NCBI GenBank assembly: GCA_028554795.2
Contig: CM068830.1
Coordinates: 110,931,214-110,995,213, forward strand
Direction: 5' to 3'
Origin: Sinohyriopsis cumingii
Taxonomy: Eukaryota; Mollusca; Bivalvia; Unionida; Unionidae
DNA length: 64,000 nucleotides
Both the position numbers and the translations under genes were made by a program. Below the pieces are notes generated by a model that searched no databases, was not told the DNA's origin, and worked only from the letters and a program-made list of their open reading frames with translations. Numbering within the stretch: the stretch's first letter is position 1; the number at the start of each line of letters is the position of its first letter. Below, piece by piece: positions 1-13,326 of the stretch.

Positions 1-128
1 GCCGCTGGATAATGCACCTTTACAGGTAATGATATGTGTTGTGCAATCTCCTTGATCATTTACCTGTACTGAAAATCAAACGCAAGGTGAAAATAGACTG
101 CTGCTAGTGCGTATACAATGGGCTGTGT

Positions 129-195
<67 letters not shown>

Positions 196-248
196 CTGCT
201 CGCTGGAAAATATATTTACAGGTAATGACCTTGACTCGTCATTGACTT
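1..248. other. left edge without a recognisable gene
   Basis: I see no gene here. A (TA)n tract fills about 131-192. Two similar segments, at about 4-33 and 208-237, both end in TTTACAGGTAATGA. GGGCTGTGTAAAA at about 120-132 is nearly inverted at 246-258, so the TA tract lies inside an imperfect palindrome. This may be the eroded left part of element C, but the capsid genes that follow HNH in element B are not recognisable. Confidence 0.5.
131..192. repeat. (TA)n microsatellite
   Basis: An uninterrupted TA dinucleotide run, seen directly. Confidence 0.95.
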
Positions 249-734
249 TTACACAGCCGCTGCAGAGTTATCTCCGTTATCTGCATCTACATAACGAAAT
301 GAAATCCAGCTATTAAATTTATATGAAAACGTTGATTTGCTTATCTCATCTGCAACACGTTTGACCGAATTCGACTGAATACCAAAATACTTGCCAGCCT
401 CGTGCATTGACATAAATACTTTTTCTTCACCTGTGTTTATGTTGAAAGATCTTACAATTCTGGGAATTTTTACAAATTTACTAGTACCTTCTGGTGCAGA
501 ATTTTCGCTCTGTGAGATGGCTTGTAGGTTAAATAAATTATTGTTAAATTTATTTTTATCTATATAATCGATCACAAAACCGTCTTCGATCACTCCATTA
601 AATACCTCAAATACGAAACAATAACAGTGATAACTTTTCTTCCCAGCGGTAAACATTAGATAGCCAGCATTAGTAGCAAAAGCAACTGGTTTTTTCAACC
701 TGCAATTTCTAATTTCACCATTACGTGACGCTTC

Positions 735-1190
<456 letters not shown>

Positions 1191-1219
1191 CTTATTTAAG
1201 TATTTGTCTTAAATATAAT

Positions 1220-4200
1220 ATGGAGGAGTTTGAGAGATTATCTGCAATCAAGCCCCGGAAAACTTCTAGATTTGATCTCGACAGACTAACCCCTGATTCG
1301 CGAAGGCAAACCCTGACTGATCTGTTTGATATTATCAGAGATGCCAAAGACGAATTTCGTAATGATGGGGCATCTCACGTGTGGTACACATTCAAAATTG
1401 TACCCAACATTGACGAAGTCAATGTCGACGAAGTCAAGGACGCTACAATGAACGATACACGATCGAAAACAATCATCTATTACCTCAATCAGAAATATCA
1501 TTTCAGAATAAAGTTTATTGTGCAGGCAGATTCCGGTACGTGGATTATCCGTGACAAACGGGATCCTGTCCTTGCTAATGGAAAAGCCGCTCTGTTGAGT
1601 AAAGATTCCAAACCAGGAATGCTGACTGGGATCGACAGACCATATTACGCTCGAGCGTATCCTGTAACAGCGGTCATTTATGGAATCTATCCGATAAAAA
1701 AAAACAACATTAATGATCTTACCCCGATGAGATTTTCAAAGCTGAATTGTGTAGCCGAGCGAGTAATAGAACATTTTAAAAATGTGAAGCGTGGAAACGG
1801 TTTAACTGATCTGCGACGTGAAAAAATAAACAAATGGGCTGAATTGGTTAAGGACACAGGAGCATCAATAAACGATGTCGCTGAGTTATCAAGTAAATTA
1901 AAATTTCCAATGATAGTAAAAACGTTAACGGGGGAGGTTTTATATGAGTCAGTAAATAAGAAAAATGGAGCGCCTATTGAAATTATTGACCATAACTCTC
2001 ACGCTTGGACCTCCGCGGTAACAATATTTCCACGAAATCGTGTTGTGAGATATTACTCGTCAAGTGGAATATTTGATGCTATCAGCCGAATAAGCAAAAA
2101 CGACCCTGTGTCAGTGTGGTTTTTTAAAGCTCCGAAGAAGGCGAGTATGATCAGTTTGCAAGACCTAACGGAGAATTATATCGTAAACAATCTCTTCACG
2201 AAGAAATGAGAAAACTCGCACAGAGATACTCAGAAAATACTGAGCAATTAGTAACTAATTGTTTTACAGTCACGTCAATTGCTGCCCATGCGGCTCGAGA
2301 AAGAAATTCATAGAGACCAACACACGCTGAGTTCCTTGAAGATGTCAAGGATAGTTGTATCGATTACGGACACGGCGGTTTGTGGAACACCAAGTATAAT
2401 ATCGGTGAGATGATTTCCGTGGACATGACCGCGTGTTATCCTGGAAGTTTTCTTGGGATGGGCAAGTGTGCTGAATATTTTGCGAGGTTTGGTCATCCTT
2501 GTCATGAGATGGTAAGAATATCGATTAATGGTCCATTACCTGATTTTGATCTGACAGGATTTGCTCGTGTAACGTCGTTTGAATTCACTATGATTCTTCA
2601 TCCGATTTGTTATATTTGGTTTGGCAGACATTTTTCGGAGAAACGTTTGGCACTAATAGTGTTCTTACGATATATGCTTGACAGTAAAATATTGATATCG
2701 TTGGCTGTCAGTGAAGCAATTATATCGTACCGAAAACAGACTTCGGTTTGGTTACCAACACCGGAACGTATCGGTCTCGAAGAATGTGCACGAGAATATC
2801 CGGACCTACCCGCGGATGTCATTGTTAATATTCTTAAGATTAAACTTAGCAACAGCGAGAAAACAGCAAAGGATCTCGGTAGAAGAATAATCGGTAAATT
2901 TACTCAAGGAGTTGCATATGATCATAAACGATATCACTCACGATTGATTATGAATGATGCTGAATTAGATTTTATAATTAATGATGCCGCTGCGTGAGAT
3001 ATATTTTGTAATCTGGAGGACGCTTACTTGTCTGACGGAACAAAGTTGGGCACAATTGTTAGTTACATCGAAGGAGAATCACCTCAGTAATCTTCGATGC
3101 TCGCTTTTGTTTCTATAAATTTACTATCGATGATAAACAGATTTCCTGACACTGCAGTTAGAGTTACAACGGATTCATTTGATATCGATAAAAATATTCA
3201 GAATTACTGGCTCGTTTCACAAGCAATGATGAATCATGGAGTTCGTGGAGAATAAAAAAGGAAATGTTACGTTGTTGTTGTGAATCCGCTGATGTTGCAG
3301 TTAAAGATAGATATTGTAAATCAGAATTATCAGAAATGTCGAATGCACCATCTGTGTACGATCCAGTATCCAGACACAAAACCGTTTATTTGAACGTGGC
3401 GGGAAGGTCTGGTAAGACGACTCGAGTGATTGAATTATTTCGTGGAAAATCGGATATGATTGTGCTAACACCAACATACAGACTTGCCAGGGAGATGAAA
3501 CAACGAGGAGTCAATTCTAGTACTTATCACAGCTTTTTCAAATACAGCGGTGGTGTGTGGACTTCAGATCGAATGGGGGAGAAATATATTCCAAAGGTTA
3601 TTATCTGGGATGAAATATGTACGGTACCGTTAGAAACATTAAAAACATTTCTCGATTGGTATTAACAAAAAATACAGCTGTGATAATGTGCGGCGATCAC
3701 GGTCAGCCACCTCCGTTTGTTGGACCATCTCCACACGATTGGCTGAAGAATTTTGTTGATTATTACGAAGTAGTGACTGATGATCATAGATCTTTCGATG
3801 CAGAACTAAAGGAATTTAAGAAATTAATCAGACTGCAACCGAATAAAATTCAGTGTGAAATTATGCGCGAGGTGATTTCAGAAACTTCTTTGAACGACTT
3901 TTGGAAAACGTGGAGACCAAACGATTGATAGTGGCAAGTAGAAAGATAGTCAGAGACACACTTCAACGGCAGTTATTTCAATTACACAAAGAGAAATTCC
4001 CAACACTGCCAGTGCCATTGTGTTATAGACCAGCTGATACGCGGTTACAGAATATCGACGTTGATATACCAGGACAGACCGAGAAACAGAATTTAGTATT
4101 AAATGATATTGTTACAGTTGATGCCAATGTTCTTGAAGATGCACTGCGCGCTGATAAATCCCCGTGGACGCTAGGATACGCAATGACGATACATTCATCT

Positions 4201-4648
4201 TAGGGACTAACCATCTCTGATACAGTTATTTGGATCGTTGATGATCGAATCGAGTGGTCAAACTTAGTTTACTTGGCTGTGTCCAGAGTCAGAAGAATAT
4301 CTCAACTGCGAAGGATTGTCTTGGAAGAGTCAATGGCTGATGAAATGAATAATGAAAACAACAGTGATATAATCGGAAAAAAATTAGCTGGTTACAAACA
4401 AAGTGACAAAATAAAATAACCGAGAATTTGACCTTAATGTTGAATTTATCATGACACTGAAGCAACAGCAGAATAATCACTGTGCAAGCTGTAATTGTGT
4501 AATGTTGTGGCAGTATTCGGATAAACATTCAAGACAATTTACCGTAGATAGAAAAGATAATCGTCTTGGTCATACACGAGAGAATGTGATGCTGACCTGT
4601 CTTGAGTGTAATCGAAGTCGTGGTACTGGCACCCTTGGTGCTAGTTAA
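1220..4648 (+). pseudogene. Rep-like polymerase/SF1 helicase/HNH polyprotein, element C copy, broken
   Basis: The reading is spread over at least six open pieces: 1,220-2,209, 2,380-2,997, 3,264-3,665, 3,617-3,928, 3,901-4,203 and 4,451-4,648. They follow the domain order of the intact protein at 36,142-39,612. The landmarks are MISVDMTACYP (motif-A-like), a Walker A region that reads AGRSGKTT instead of CGGSGKTT, WDEICTV (Walker B), CGDHGQPPPFV, and a C-terminal CxxC/CxxCN HNH-like end. Many stops and frameshifts make it non-functional. The 3' end overlaps the convergent integrase by 8 bp, as in B and D. Confidence 0.85.
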
Positions 4649-5601
4649 GCGATTTGGGCGGTAATTGTGTGTCCTCGGGAATTACTTGTAATTGTTCACG
4701 CGTAAACCCACGTTGAGGAGCAGTCGAATCCAGCCTGTAGATTGCTGGTCTGCCAGTAGATCTAGTTATGTTAGATATCTTATGTATAGTGATACTCCAG
4801 ATAGGATCAGTCGCTCTTATATTACCCTTTTCAAGTTCACCTGGTTCATATAAATATCTCACAGTGACATCACCCAGTATTGGTTGTGCTGAAAAATCAC
4901 GTCGTTGTGGTATATTTTTTGGTAATTGCGTTAATAGGTATCATGTTGGTTGTTCGAGTAATTTCATTATTTAATGCAGCTATCACGCTTGGTAATCTTG
5001 CAACACATTCGCGCGATCTTTTGTCTTGAATGAATTCCTTCGCGTATTGATATCCAAATAACCACTCAGCAAGTATTCGATTAAATCGTTCAACAATCGC
5101 CTGATAACGGTGAATTTCAGTATGTCCTCGTGTGATGGTAACGTTATGTTGTTTCATCAGTGATGATACTGCACCTTGAAATTCTCTGTCAGGGTCAACT
5201 TGTAATAGATGTGGCCATTGTAGACCACCTCGTTGATAAATTCGTTCAAACGCAGAAGCAACCTCAGATGCTGTTTTAGTAGCTAACGGTTCCGCATCTT
5301 TGTATCTACTTGCAACATCAACTACAGTTAACGCGTATTTGTGTGTGTTTTGACGTCTTCTGATTTTAATTGTATCATGTGACAGAAATAATATATAAGC
5401 TTGGTGAACTTCATTTGGCACACTAAGATTGAAATGTGCAAAGTGAATTTGTTTAGGCGGTGGTTGGTAAATTTGCCATATTGCCTGTTTGGATAACCAA
5501 TTTTTAGCAGTAACGCGTGTAACTTTTGGTGCCTCAGCGAGTTTACTAATTGCTGCACTACCCCTCCAATATCCTTTTGGGGAATAATATATCGACTACA
5601 T
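4641..5601 (-). pseudogene. rve-type integrase, element C copy, broken
   Basis: Open pieces at 4,641-4,862, 4,897-5,421 and 5,328-5,558 align with the intact integrases at 35,205-36,149 and 59,048-59,992. The first catalytic Asp of the DDE triad (HQAD in B) reads HQAY here. The second Asp (VDPDREF) and the Glu (QAIVERF) remain. The start ATG at 5,601 is followed at once by a TAG codon. It is a dead gene, convergent with Rep. Confidence 0.85.
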
Positions 5602-5606
5602 TATAA

Positions 5607-6187
5607 TTAATTACCAGCACCTAGCGCTAATTTACCTTTCATCGCGGCTTTTATTAACCAGCTAGCTAATTTTTCCTTGAGAGATTTATCAGTGATGGAA
5701 TTTAGCGAGTGAAATAATTTCACATCTGCGAGATGCCTATCTTGTATATTTTTACTTTTATGAGCTACATCATGAGCATGACACGCCTTATCAATAGCGT
5801 TTATCGGATACTCACCTGATTTTGGTTGATCCTGGTCATCAAGTCTGATATCAAGTCGGGTTCCAGGGCCGCAATAACTATATCCTGGGGGTGTTTTTCT
5901 CCTGGGTATTTAGCCCACGGAGTCCCGGGTAGTTTTGTTAATTTTGCTGCAATATCACCTCCGTGTTGCTTTTTTTTTTTTTTACTTGATTTTGACTTTG
6001 ACTTTGATTTTGGCTTTGACAATGGCTTTGGTGCTTCACCTGACTTGCCAATGGAAATAAATTTAAATTTCTTTGTACCGCATCGCTCACACTGGCCCGT
6101 GACCGCAGATTTGTTATTTTTTGTCGTAATGGTTGTTAGATAACTTGTCGGTGTCCGCGCCCTGCATTTCACACAATATAAATCCAT
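5607..6187 (-). pseudogene. Zinc-ribbon + phospholipase A2-like protein, element C copy, frameshifted
   Basis: The N-terminus has a zinc ribbon (YCVKC ... CERCGTKKFKF, like DUF5679). A Ser/Lys-rich linker follows, and then the start of a PLA2-like domain, all in one frame. This shows that the two domains form a single protein in this family. At about 5,880 the frame shifts; the PLA2 core (YCGPGTRLD and the ACHAHDVAHKS region with the His-Asp pair) continues in another frame down to the stop at 5,607-5,609. The PLA2 type is that of the parvovirus VP1 unique region, a capsid-borne lipase. It is divergent from the ATPase, with about 20 bp between the starts. Confidence 0.8.
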
Positions 6188-6208
6188 ATTCTTTTTATAT
6201 ATTTTCTA

Positions 6209-6871
6209 ATGGAAATCACTGATCTTTCTGCTACAAGGAAACGAGAAGCAGTTAAGCATCACGCAGCGCAAACAAATTATGTTCGCATGATTATTATAGG
6301 TCCATCTGGAAGTGGCAAGACGCAGTTGTTACTTAATTTAATAATGAAGTGGATGAAATGGGATAAATTATATCTGGTAGCACCATCTGTGGACGATCAG
6401 CGTTGTTATGATGTAATAAAAGATTATAATGAAAGCGCAAAATCATTAAGCGGAGATGATGTTGTTGAATTTATAACTGACATCAATGAAGCGCCAAGTA
6501 TCGATGATAGTGATGGGTCAGTTAACAATTTATTTGTTTACGATGATATTATGCTGGACAAACAATCAAACCCTGCCAAGATATTTTCCAGAGGTAGACA
6601 CAAAAACACAGATGTCATTTATGTAACCCAGCGGTATACACAGATTCCTAAAGTGATCAGGGATAACTGTAATATTCTTACTGTCTTTAACGGAGTTGAT
6701 ACTCATACGTTACGAAATATTCATCAGACCTGGTGTAGCGGCGATATGGACATAAATAAATTTAGAAATTTCTTTAGTCGTGCTAAAATAAACCCGCACG
6801 GATTTGTAACAATACATTTACATGATCCTCGAACACGGTATCGAATTGGGTTAGATAAAACTTTTAATTGA
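6209..6871 (+). CDS. FtsK/HerA A32-type DNA-packaging ATPase, element C
   Basis: 220 residues, intact. Walker A GPSGSGKT lies at about residues 31-38. The Walker B strand is LFVYDDIM, and a polar ITQ-like segment (VIYVTQRYTQIPK) carries the sensor Gln. The C-terminus has the HDPRTRYRIGLD segment. The size and motif spacing fit the genome-packaging ATPases of adenovirus-like, Maverick and virophage elements, which drive DNA into the capsid. It is the only clearly open large gene of element C. Its TGA stop overlaps the first base of the terminal AGCAGCAGG repeat. Family assignment is secure; present activity is unknown. Confidence 0.85.
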   Translation: MEITDLSATRKREAVKHHAAQTNYVRMIIIGPSGSGKTQLLLNLIMKWMKWDKLYLVAPSVDDQRCYDVIKDYNESAKSLSGDDVVEFITDINEAPSIDDSDGSVNNLFVYDDIMLDKQSNPAKIFSRGRHKNTDVIYVTQRYTQIPKVIRDNCNILTVFNGVDTHTLRNIHQTWCSGDMDINKFRNFFSRAKINPHGFVTIHLHDPRTRYRIGLDKTFN

Positions 6872-7008
6872 GCAGCAGGAAGGGCGACGTTCTCAACGCG
6901 TCACCGACGATCGCGTATTTTTGTAAACGATTTTTGCGATCCCTAGGAAGGCTTAATTTGCGAAAATACAAGTGAACAAATTAGAGCTTGTTCGCCCTCC
7001 CTGCTGCT
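6871..7008. repeat. Terminal module of element C with 17-bp inverted ends
   Basis: It begins AGCAGCAGGAAGGGCGA and ends TCGCCCTCCCTGCTGCT, an almost perfect inverted pair around about 100 bp of unrelated sequence. It matches in position and end sequence the modules at 33,713-33,965 and 48,899-49,152 of element B, so it marks the right end of C. Confidence 0.7.
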
Positions 7009-7399
7009 CCCTATGTCCAGGACTTGGATTAGTCTCCACTCCATGCACAGACAAAACAGGAAAAATAATACACATTTCACTGCCAGAGATAAACCACTGA
7101 TTTACTTTTTTGTCATTGATGTAGATTTCATAGATTTGTTTGGCTGAATGAAACATCCAATCCTGCACCTCCATTGCTCCAAACCCATACCCATTTTAAA
7201 ACTTAACAGATGGCGAACATTATATCAGTTACGTGTAGTGAGACCCGAAGCCGATTCTGCACGGATTTGTACATGTATCTGACCTTTCTTGTTCACACTT
7301 TCATTCCAAAAAGCGTCACTTTTTCAAACATTCATTTTATGTATAATAATAATGATAATAATAATAATAATAATAACAAAAACAACAACGAAGGCAATA

Positions 7400-7443
<44 letters not shown>

Positions 7444-7737
7444 GGCAATAATAATAATAGTAATAATATACAGGGTAGTAAAAATCATCAAAGCTATAAA
7501 TGTGTTTATAGAACTTATATGTCACCATAGTGCCTGAAAGGGCATGAATACCGGTTTTAGTCAAATGTACTTATGGATAGGCAGGGGAATAATATAGGTC
7601 CCAACTGATATTATGGTGTGGTAAACAAAGATTACCTAATGCGTGGGGAGCAGAAGACCTTGAATATTTAATTCTACCTATATTTGTAATATCCAGAAAT
7701 GTTTACGTTGATTAATACGTGAACAGTACGTTAAAGG

Positions 7738-7820
<83 letters not shown>

Positions 7821-8752
7821 TCAAAACTAGGGTTTCAGAGCCTATAACCTAATATTTTCTTGGCAAATTGGTAAATATTTGTAAAAGCGTTTATGCAAAA
7901 TGTTAGTGGTGCCTGAAAGACTTCGATTCTAGAAGGTTATTTTCATAGCAGCCAGCAAAAACCAATGAATTATTATTTGTAAATAAACTGGATGTCCCTT
8001 GCTTAAATTTTCACAGAAAGGAGAAGAGAAAAATATATATGTTGCAGGAAAACCCATTCAGTAATTGTGTGGAATCATCCGAAACAATTTCCATGTCTTT
8101 ATTACCTGCATCATCATATCGATCTACACGATTAAAATGTACTACATGCATGTTTGTATAATATGGAAAACAACAAAACTAAGTATTATTTGTCAGTTCA
8201 TATGACCTAAATGTGTCCTAGAATATTATAGTAGCTGAAGAGACGCATTTGTACCTTGATGTATAATAAAGGAAGGATAAATACTAAATAACGTCGCACT
8301 TTTCTTGAGTTAAAGACTTGTGCTGTACCTGTTTACCCTAGTAGCCGAGGAACAAAATGCGAATTAGAAAAGTGTCTGAGTGTACATGAATTTTATTTTA
8401 TTCGGCTGTGGATACAGAAACACCTGTCGCAATGGACATATGAATTCTATCTATCTATCTATCTATCAAAAGAGAGACAGACAGATATACATGAAGACAG
8501 AGTATATTTATGTTTATATCGTTGGCATCTTAATGTTTTCCATGCTTTGAATTGTTCATGTATGGTTCTAAGTGGATAGATTTATTCTGGGCCCAGAATC
8601 TAAGGATATGGATACCACATCGTTATATTATATTTTGATGACTACATATAATTTATATAAAAAAGTCGTTAATAAAGCATGTGTGTATTTGATGTTTTCT
8701 TTATTTGCTCAATGACGAACATTTGTGGTATTGTGTCCTTCTTCTATTGCAG
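7009..8752. other. non-coding stretch before the first visible receptor exon
   Basis: AT-rich sequence with no supported gene. It holds an AAT/AAC-rich simple repeat (about 7,343-7,470), a (TA)n(GT)n tract (7,741-7,820) and a short (ATCT)n run (about 8,445-8,466). It is probably intron of the receptor gene, since the first visible exon starts with a phase-1 acceptor. The upstream exons (signal peptide) were not found here. Confidence 0.6.
7741..7820. repeat. (TA)n(GT)n microsatellite
   Basis: A compound dinucleotide repeat seen directly. Confidence 0.95.
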
Positions 8753-9061
8753 TTGAGGTGACATCAGTCTTTCTATCGGTGTCCACTAACTTTGTATTTT
8801 ATGAAGGGTATCCAAAACTGCTGACCTGTACCAGCAGTCCATCAAGACCCATTGCTTCGATTACTTGGATGCTGGGTACAAGAAAGCTGACTAACAACAT
8901 CACCACTACTAATACTACTGATACTACCGGGCTGTATACAACGATCAGTCAGATTAACCTAACCGTGATGAAGAGTGACCAAAACCAGAGAATATCATGT
9001 GATGGGTTTATAGATAATCAGCTGCCTGTGTCTTCTAGCAAGCATCCTGTGACAGTTTGGT
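8753..9061 (+). CDS. Receptor exon 1: Ig domain 1
   Basis: The acceptor TTCTATTGCAG precedes it and the donor GTAAGG follows; phase 1-1. An Ig fold is seen: LLTCTSS (B-strand Cys), ITWML (Trp), and QRISCDGF (F-strand Cys). Several N-x-S/T sites are present. Exon number refers to visible exons only. Confidence 0.8.
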
Positions 9062-9603
9062 GTAAGGGGCTTTTTCACAACATATGCATATATCACACAC
9101 GGTGGAGATCATACATGTTTTAAACCATGTTTTTTTTTGTTTTTTTTTTTTTTTTGGGGGGGGGGGGACCAAAATGGATTTCAACTTTATCAAGGACAAA
9201 TATCCTGCTCAAACGCCGACTTTCAATTAAATCAAATGACATCCCTGTCCAACATAGACTTTGTATTTCCCGATCAATTTTATTAGGTTCATAACTTGAG
9301 ATTAAATGCTGGATTTATACTATAAAAGCTGAATAAATATGAAATGTGTGTAAAAAACAGGATAAATGTCATTTTGTCGTGTTTCCAAAGTGGCTTGTTC
9401 TTAGAGAAATAAGGTATATGTAATAAAAATAAGCAGAATAATAAGTGTGCACTTCATTGTATGATAATATTGTATTAGTTTTACATCTATTACAGTAACA
9501 CGTATAATATGTCTAAACAGCGTCACCCATTTTTAAAGCATTTTTCATCCTGCAAGCTAACTTTAAACAATAACTGTTGCTACCATTTCCATTTCTCTTT
9601 TAG
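9062..9603 (+). other. receptor intron
   Basis: 542 bp, AT-rich, with a T-run followed by a G-run near 9,130-9,166. I see no gene or regulatory element. Confidence 0.7.
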
Positions 9604-9894
9604 ACAAACCTAGCACACCAAATGTCACAATAGACGGGAATGTTCAGAATAGTTTCCCGTGGATTGAGAATACCACAGGGATACTCCAGTGTTATAGCAG
9701 TGACCATGGTAACCCGATCTCAAATGTAACATGGGTCAGTGACAAGGGTAATGCAGACAGATATGGAAAACTGGTGATTGCGGGACTTACTCCCAATGAC
9801 AATGGAAAGCATGTCTCCTGCAAGCTTGTAAACACATTCACTACTGACAAAGACCTGCAAATTGTGTCAGAACCTTTGACGCTGGACATTGAGT
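9604..9894 (+). CDS. Receptor exon 2: Ig domain 2
   Basis: The acceptor TCTCTTTTAG precedes it and the donor GTAAAT follows; phase 1-1. ILQCYSS (Cys), VTWVS (Trp) and NGKHVSCKLVN (D-x-G-x-x-x-C type F strand) define an Ig domain. Confidence 0.85.
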
Positions 9895-11103
9895 GTAAAT
9901 ATATTATCTTTCCCATCCACTTCAAAGAAAACAATACCAACGTTATAATTATATATCCCACGCATTAAATTGTCTACAAAATCAATAAAATTCTAATTGT
10001 GCTATTAATGATAACATTCAGTTATGAAATTATGTCAACGGTACTTTAAGAGTGACCGTATCTTACCTTTAGATAAAGCCTACTAGCAATTATAATGCAT
10101 TAAATAACATAATGTCTAGATGTTTGAACATTTTATGGTGAAATGTGATATATGTTACTCCTAGGATTGCGCTTTGAAAATCTGTAAATTTTGTTTCGCT
10201 TGTATACACCTTGAATTACACAAAAACAATTTTTCTGGCTGTGAAATGTAAAGTTCCTTAATAATTCTGTCTCAGTTATACTTCTTTCTGCATTTTCGTG
10301 ATAACTCATTTTGAGTTTGTCTGGCGACTACCTGGATTGCTGAAACTCTATTTTTGTTTAAGTGGCACATTCTTCAGCATCACAAAGACCTTCTTCGAAC
10401 AACTCTTATTCTTTTCAAGATCATAACGTCAAGTGATTTCGTATACTTTGTCTTACTTCTTTTTCAGATATTCCCAACAAGTATTCAAATAAATTAATAA
10501 TGTGTTGTAAGAAGCTTGTTACTAGAGATGCTGAAGAATTATTTTATGGGGCGGGAGGGGGAGGGGGTGGCAAACATTGTAGTGATCAGCTGTTACGTTT
10601 TACAGATGTAGGCCAAAAAATGTTTAGCGGCGAAATCCAGGGGCAAGTGCCACCAACCTCCCCTGCCTCTATCTGCAAGAACCCATGACTGGAATGCTAA
10701 TTTATCCATTCGAATATTAGAAAAAATGAATGTGTCTTGTGACGAAACTTACTAGCACCACTCTCTGGCCTTATCTTTTGTTGTTGGGATAGAGGAATAT
10801 TAATGCATTAAATGAATTAAAATTTGTCTCCGCCATATAAGAGGAACAGCATTTCAGACGTACGGAAACATAGTTTGAAACAAATGACACAACGACATGT
10901 TGTCTCCTTTGCACATGTATTATTTGCAGAGAGTTGAACAACGTATTATAAAAAAAAACAAAAAAAAAAAACATTTACTTATGGCCCATTTCTATCAAAC
11001 TTAAAGCATTCTTGTCAGGTTTATATGCAAATCTAGTGGCATAAAAGTGCTTCATTATCTTTATAGAAACTGAATTCTACTTGAATATTATTCTTTCTTG
11101 CAG
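9895..11103 (+). other. receptor intron
   Basis: 1.2 kb of AT-rich sequence with a G-rich tract near 10,550-10,570. No supported feature. Confidence 0.65.
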
Positions 11104-11358
11104 ACTATCCGATCATCCGGTATAACGTCACCAGTCCTATAGCTGTTAATGAGACCCAGTCATTATCTGTCATGTGTGAAGCCAGTGGGAACCCCACACC
11201 CAACGTCATGCGATGGAAGAATAGACAAGATGGCAATGTTCTGATGTTTGGTAACATCAGTAAGCAGGAGACTGGGACCTATTCATGTGAGGCCACAGCG
11301 ACGTCTAGGAAGTATGGTACACTAACAAGTCAGAAGCAACTTTATATAATTGTACAAT
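11104..11358 (+). CDS. Receptor exon 3: Ig domain 3
   Basis: The acceptor TTCTTGCAG precedes it and the donor GTGAGT follows; phase 1-1. The I-set-like features are SVMCEASGNPTP, MRWKN and ETGTYSCEATA, with the full Cys-Trp-YxC pattern. Confidence 0.9.
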
Positions 11359-13026
11359 GTGAGTTTGTATTATAAATTCCAACTTATCAGGTTTAAGCTA
11401 CGATAAGTTTAAACATATATTGCAGGAATTAATGTCAATTAAACCCTTTCCTGTAGTATTTGCTCTCATTGAAATAAGGCAAGTAATAAAATTACATCAA
11501 ATGAAGCCTTAATGTCTACAAATGTTTCATCACAAGCAGCATCATATTGAATTTGCTTTCACTTTCAAAGTTTTTTTCATTTTAGATTATCTACCGGAAT
11601 GTGTAGAAGTTCGGTTTAAGTTAGTCTCGAGACAAATGTGACATTTTTTTTTCCTGCTGTGGTTCGCTCTAATGCCACCATATTATCGTTTGTATTTTCT
11701 ACATATGCAAATAAAACTTCTATAATGACTCTTTCTCTGTACCTAAACTTTCATGATATCAAAGATGAAAATATATTTAATTTTGCATGTGGCAATTATT
11801 GACTTTTTTTTTTTATGCAGATCCTTTCAACATAAAATTTCACTGTAATGTGTATCTTCGTGCTGAAATCACCATAAAACGATAAAAGAAGTGTTAATAT
11901 GGGCAGTCTAGCTCTAGTTTATGTTACAAATTGTGTCAACATTCTAATTATGTTTGCGTTGGTTAATAATTCATACATTTAGAAGTTTTGATATTGTCGA
12001 TTGATAAAATGAATCTCTGTTAAGTAATGTTGGTTGTTGATATAAAAAAAAAAAAAAAGAAAGGAAGAAAGTAAACGGCATCTTAAAGTGAAAAAGATTT
12101 AAGACATTAAGACAGTGATCCTGTTAAACATAGAACATGCTCTGACATAGTGAAAAATCACAAATATACGGAAGTTTCAAAATGGAAATATTATGGCTAT
12201 TAATTAATTAATTTGGCGAAGGATCCATTTACTTACTGACAAATAAATTATATGTTTGGAGACTTAGTGTAACTTATAATAATAATAATAATAATAATCA
12301 AGACTTTATTTAGAGAAGGTAACTCAATTAGTTACAGAACTAATCTACCTTGAGGCCTTCTATCTGTCACGTACAATATATACAGTATATACAACATAAT
12401 GTGAAGAATCTGGCTTGACACTAGATATTTAAGTGATTTTAAAGATCAAAGCATCAAGCCCGAAACATATGCACAGGTATATGTGAACACATAGACATTT
12501 ACAAAATATAAAATATCATCCTGCATTGAAAAATTCAACCGTGAAAATGATGTAGAATTACAGAAAACCATTCAGGATTTATTTTACTAGAACTGTTCAA
12601 TTGTCTAAAGATTTCATCCATTTGAGACATTGATTGAGTAATACATTTTCATCAAATATACTTGAATCTACGTTTGATGCTGAACAGGAGATATGTCTAA
12701 GGAAGTGTATCATTCCTTACATTCTTAAATTGCCCTATTCAATTAAATAACTCGAGTGTGACACTATAATATTAATACGGGTGTGCGAATATGTAAATTG
12801 TTATAATTTAGGTACTATTATTGTACTTTTAGTTTGAATTTGGAGAAACACAATCTAATAACAGCAAATAACTATCTGAGAAGAGCAATATATGTGTTCA
12901 GTAACTTGCCAAAGCATTTAAATGATATGATTGTCTTGCAAGATTTGCAAAGGAAACCAAAAATGTGTATTTATTCACCAACCACGAATAAATGATACCA
13001 TTCAGTTATATGTCTTTAATTCACAG
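11359..13026 (+). other. receptor intron with a probable retroposon 3' end
   Basis: 1.7 kb. It contains A-rich and T-rich runs and a likely non-LTR retroposon tail (see 12,277-12,960). No other feature is seen. Confidence 0.6.
12277..12960 (-). repeat. probable non-LTR retroposon 3' end, reverse orientation
   Basis: An (AAT)n run at 12,277-12,298 is followed by CAAGACTTTATTTAGAGAAGG. In reverse complement this is a 3' end with an AATAAA-like signal and an (ATT)n tail, as in CR1/L2-like LINEs and their SINEs. The inner limit is a guess and no reverse-transcriptase reading is seen. Confidence 0.35.
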
Positions 13027-13326
13027 ATGCCCCTGACATTAAGGTAGTCGTACCTGATACTACTATGCAGAATAGGAATGCTATACTCGTTTGTGAGGCT
13101 CGTGGTGTCCCTGAAAAGAACACTTTCTACCCATGGGTACACATGTGGGGGAATGAAGTAATCAGGACTGGGCTACATGGTATAAGTAACGCGACTCACA
13201 CTACACTTCGTATAGAACGGCTGTCATTGGCAAATAAAGGAACATACATCTGCTCCGCCAGCAATGGTATCATAGGGAATAACGGCAAATACGAGCAAAC
13301 AGGGTCTGAGATCCTACGCATCACAG
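13027..13326 (+). CDS. Receptor exon 4: Ig domain 4
   Basis: The acceptor TTAATTCACAG precedes it and the donor GTATAA follows; phase 1-1. AILVCEARG, VHMWGN and NKGTYICSASN give the Ig signature. Confidence 0.85.

Noticed and set aside
131..192. CRISPR-like or coding signal in long (TA)n tracts
   Set aside because: Pure dinucleotide repeats without spacers; open frames across them are low-complexity artefacts.
7210..7537. Asn- or Ile-rich open frames
   Set aside because: They are translations of an AAT/AAC microsatellite with no domain or splice signal.
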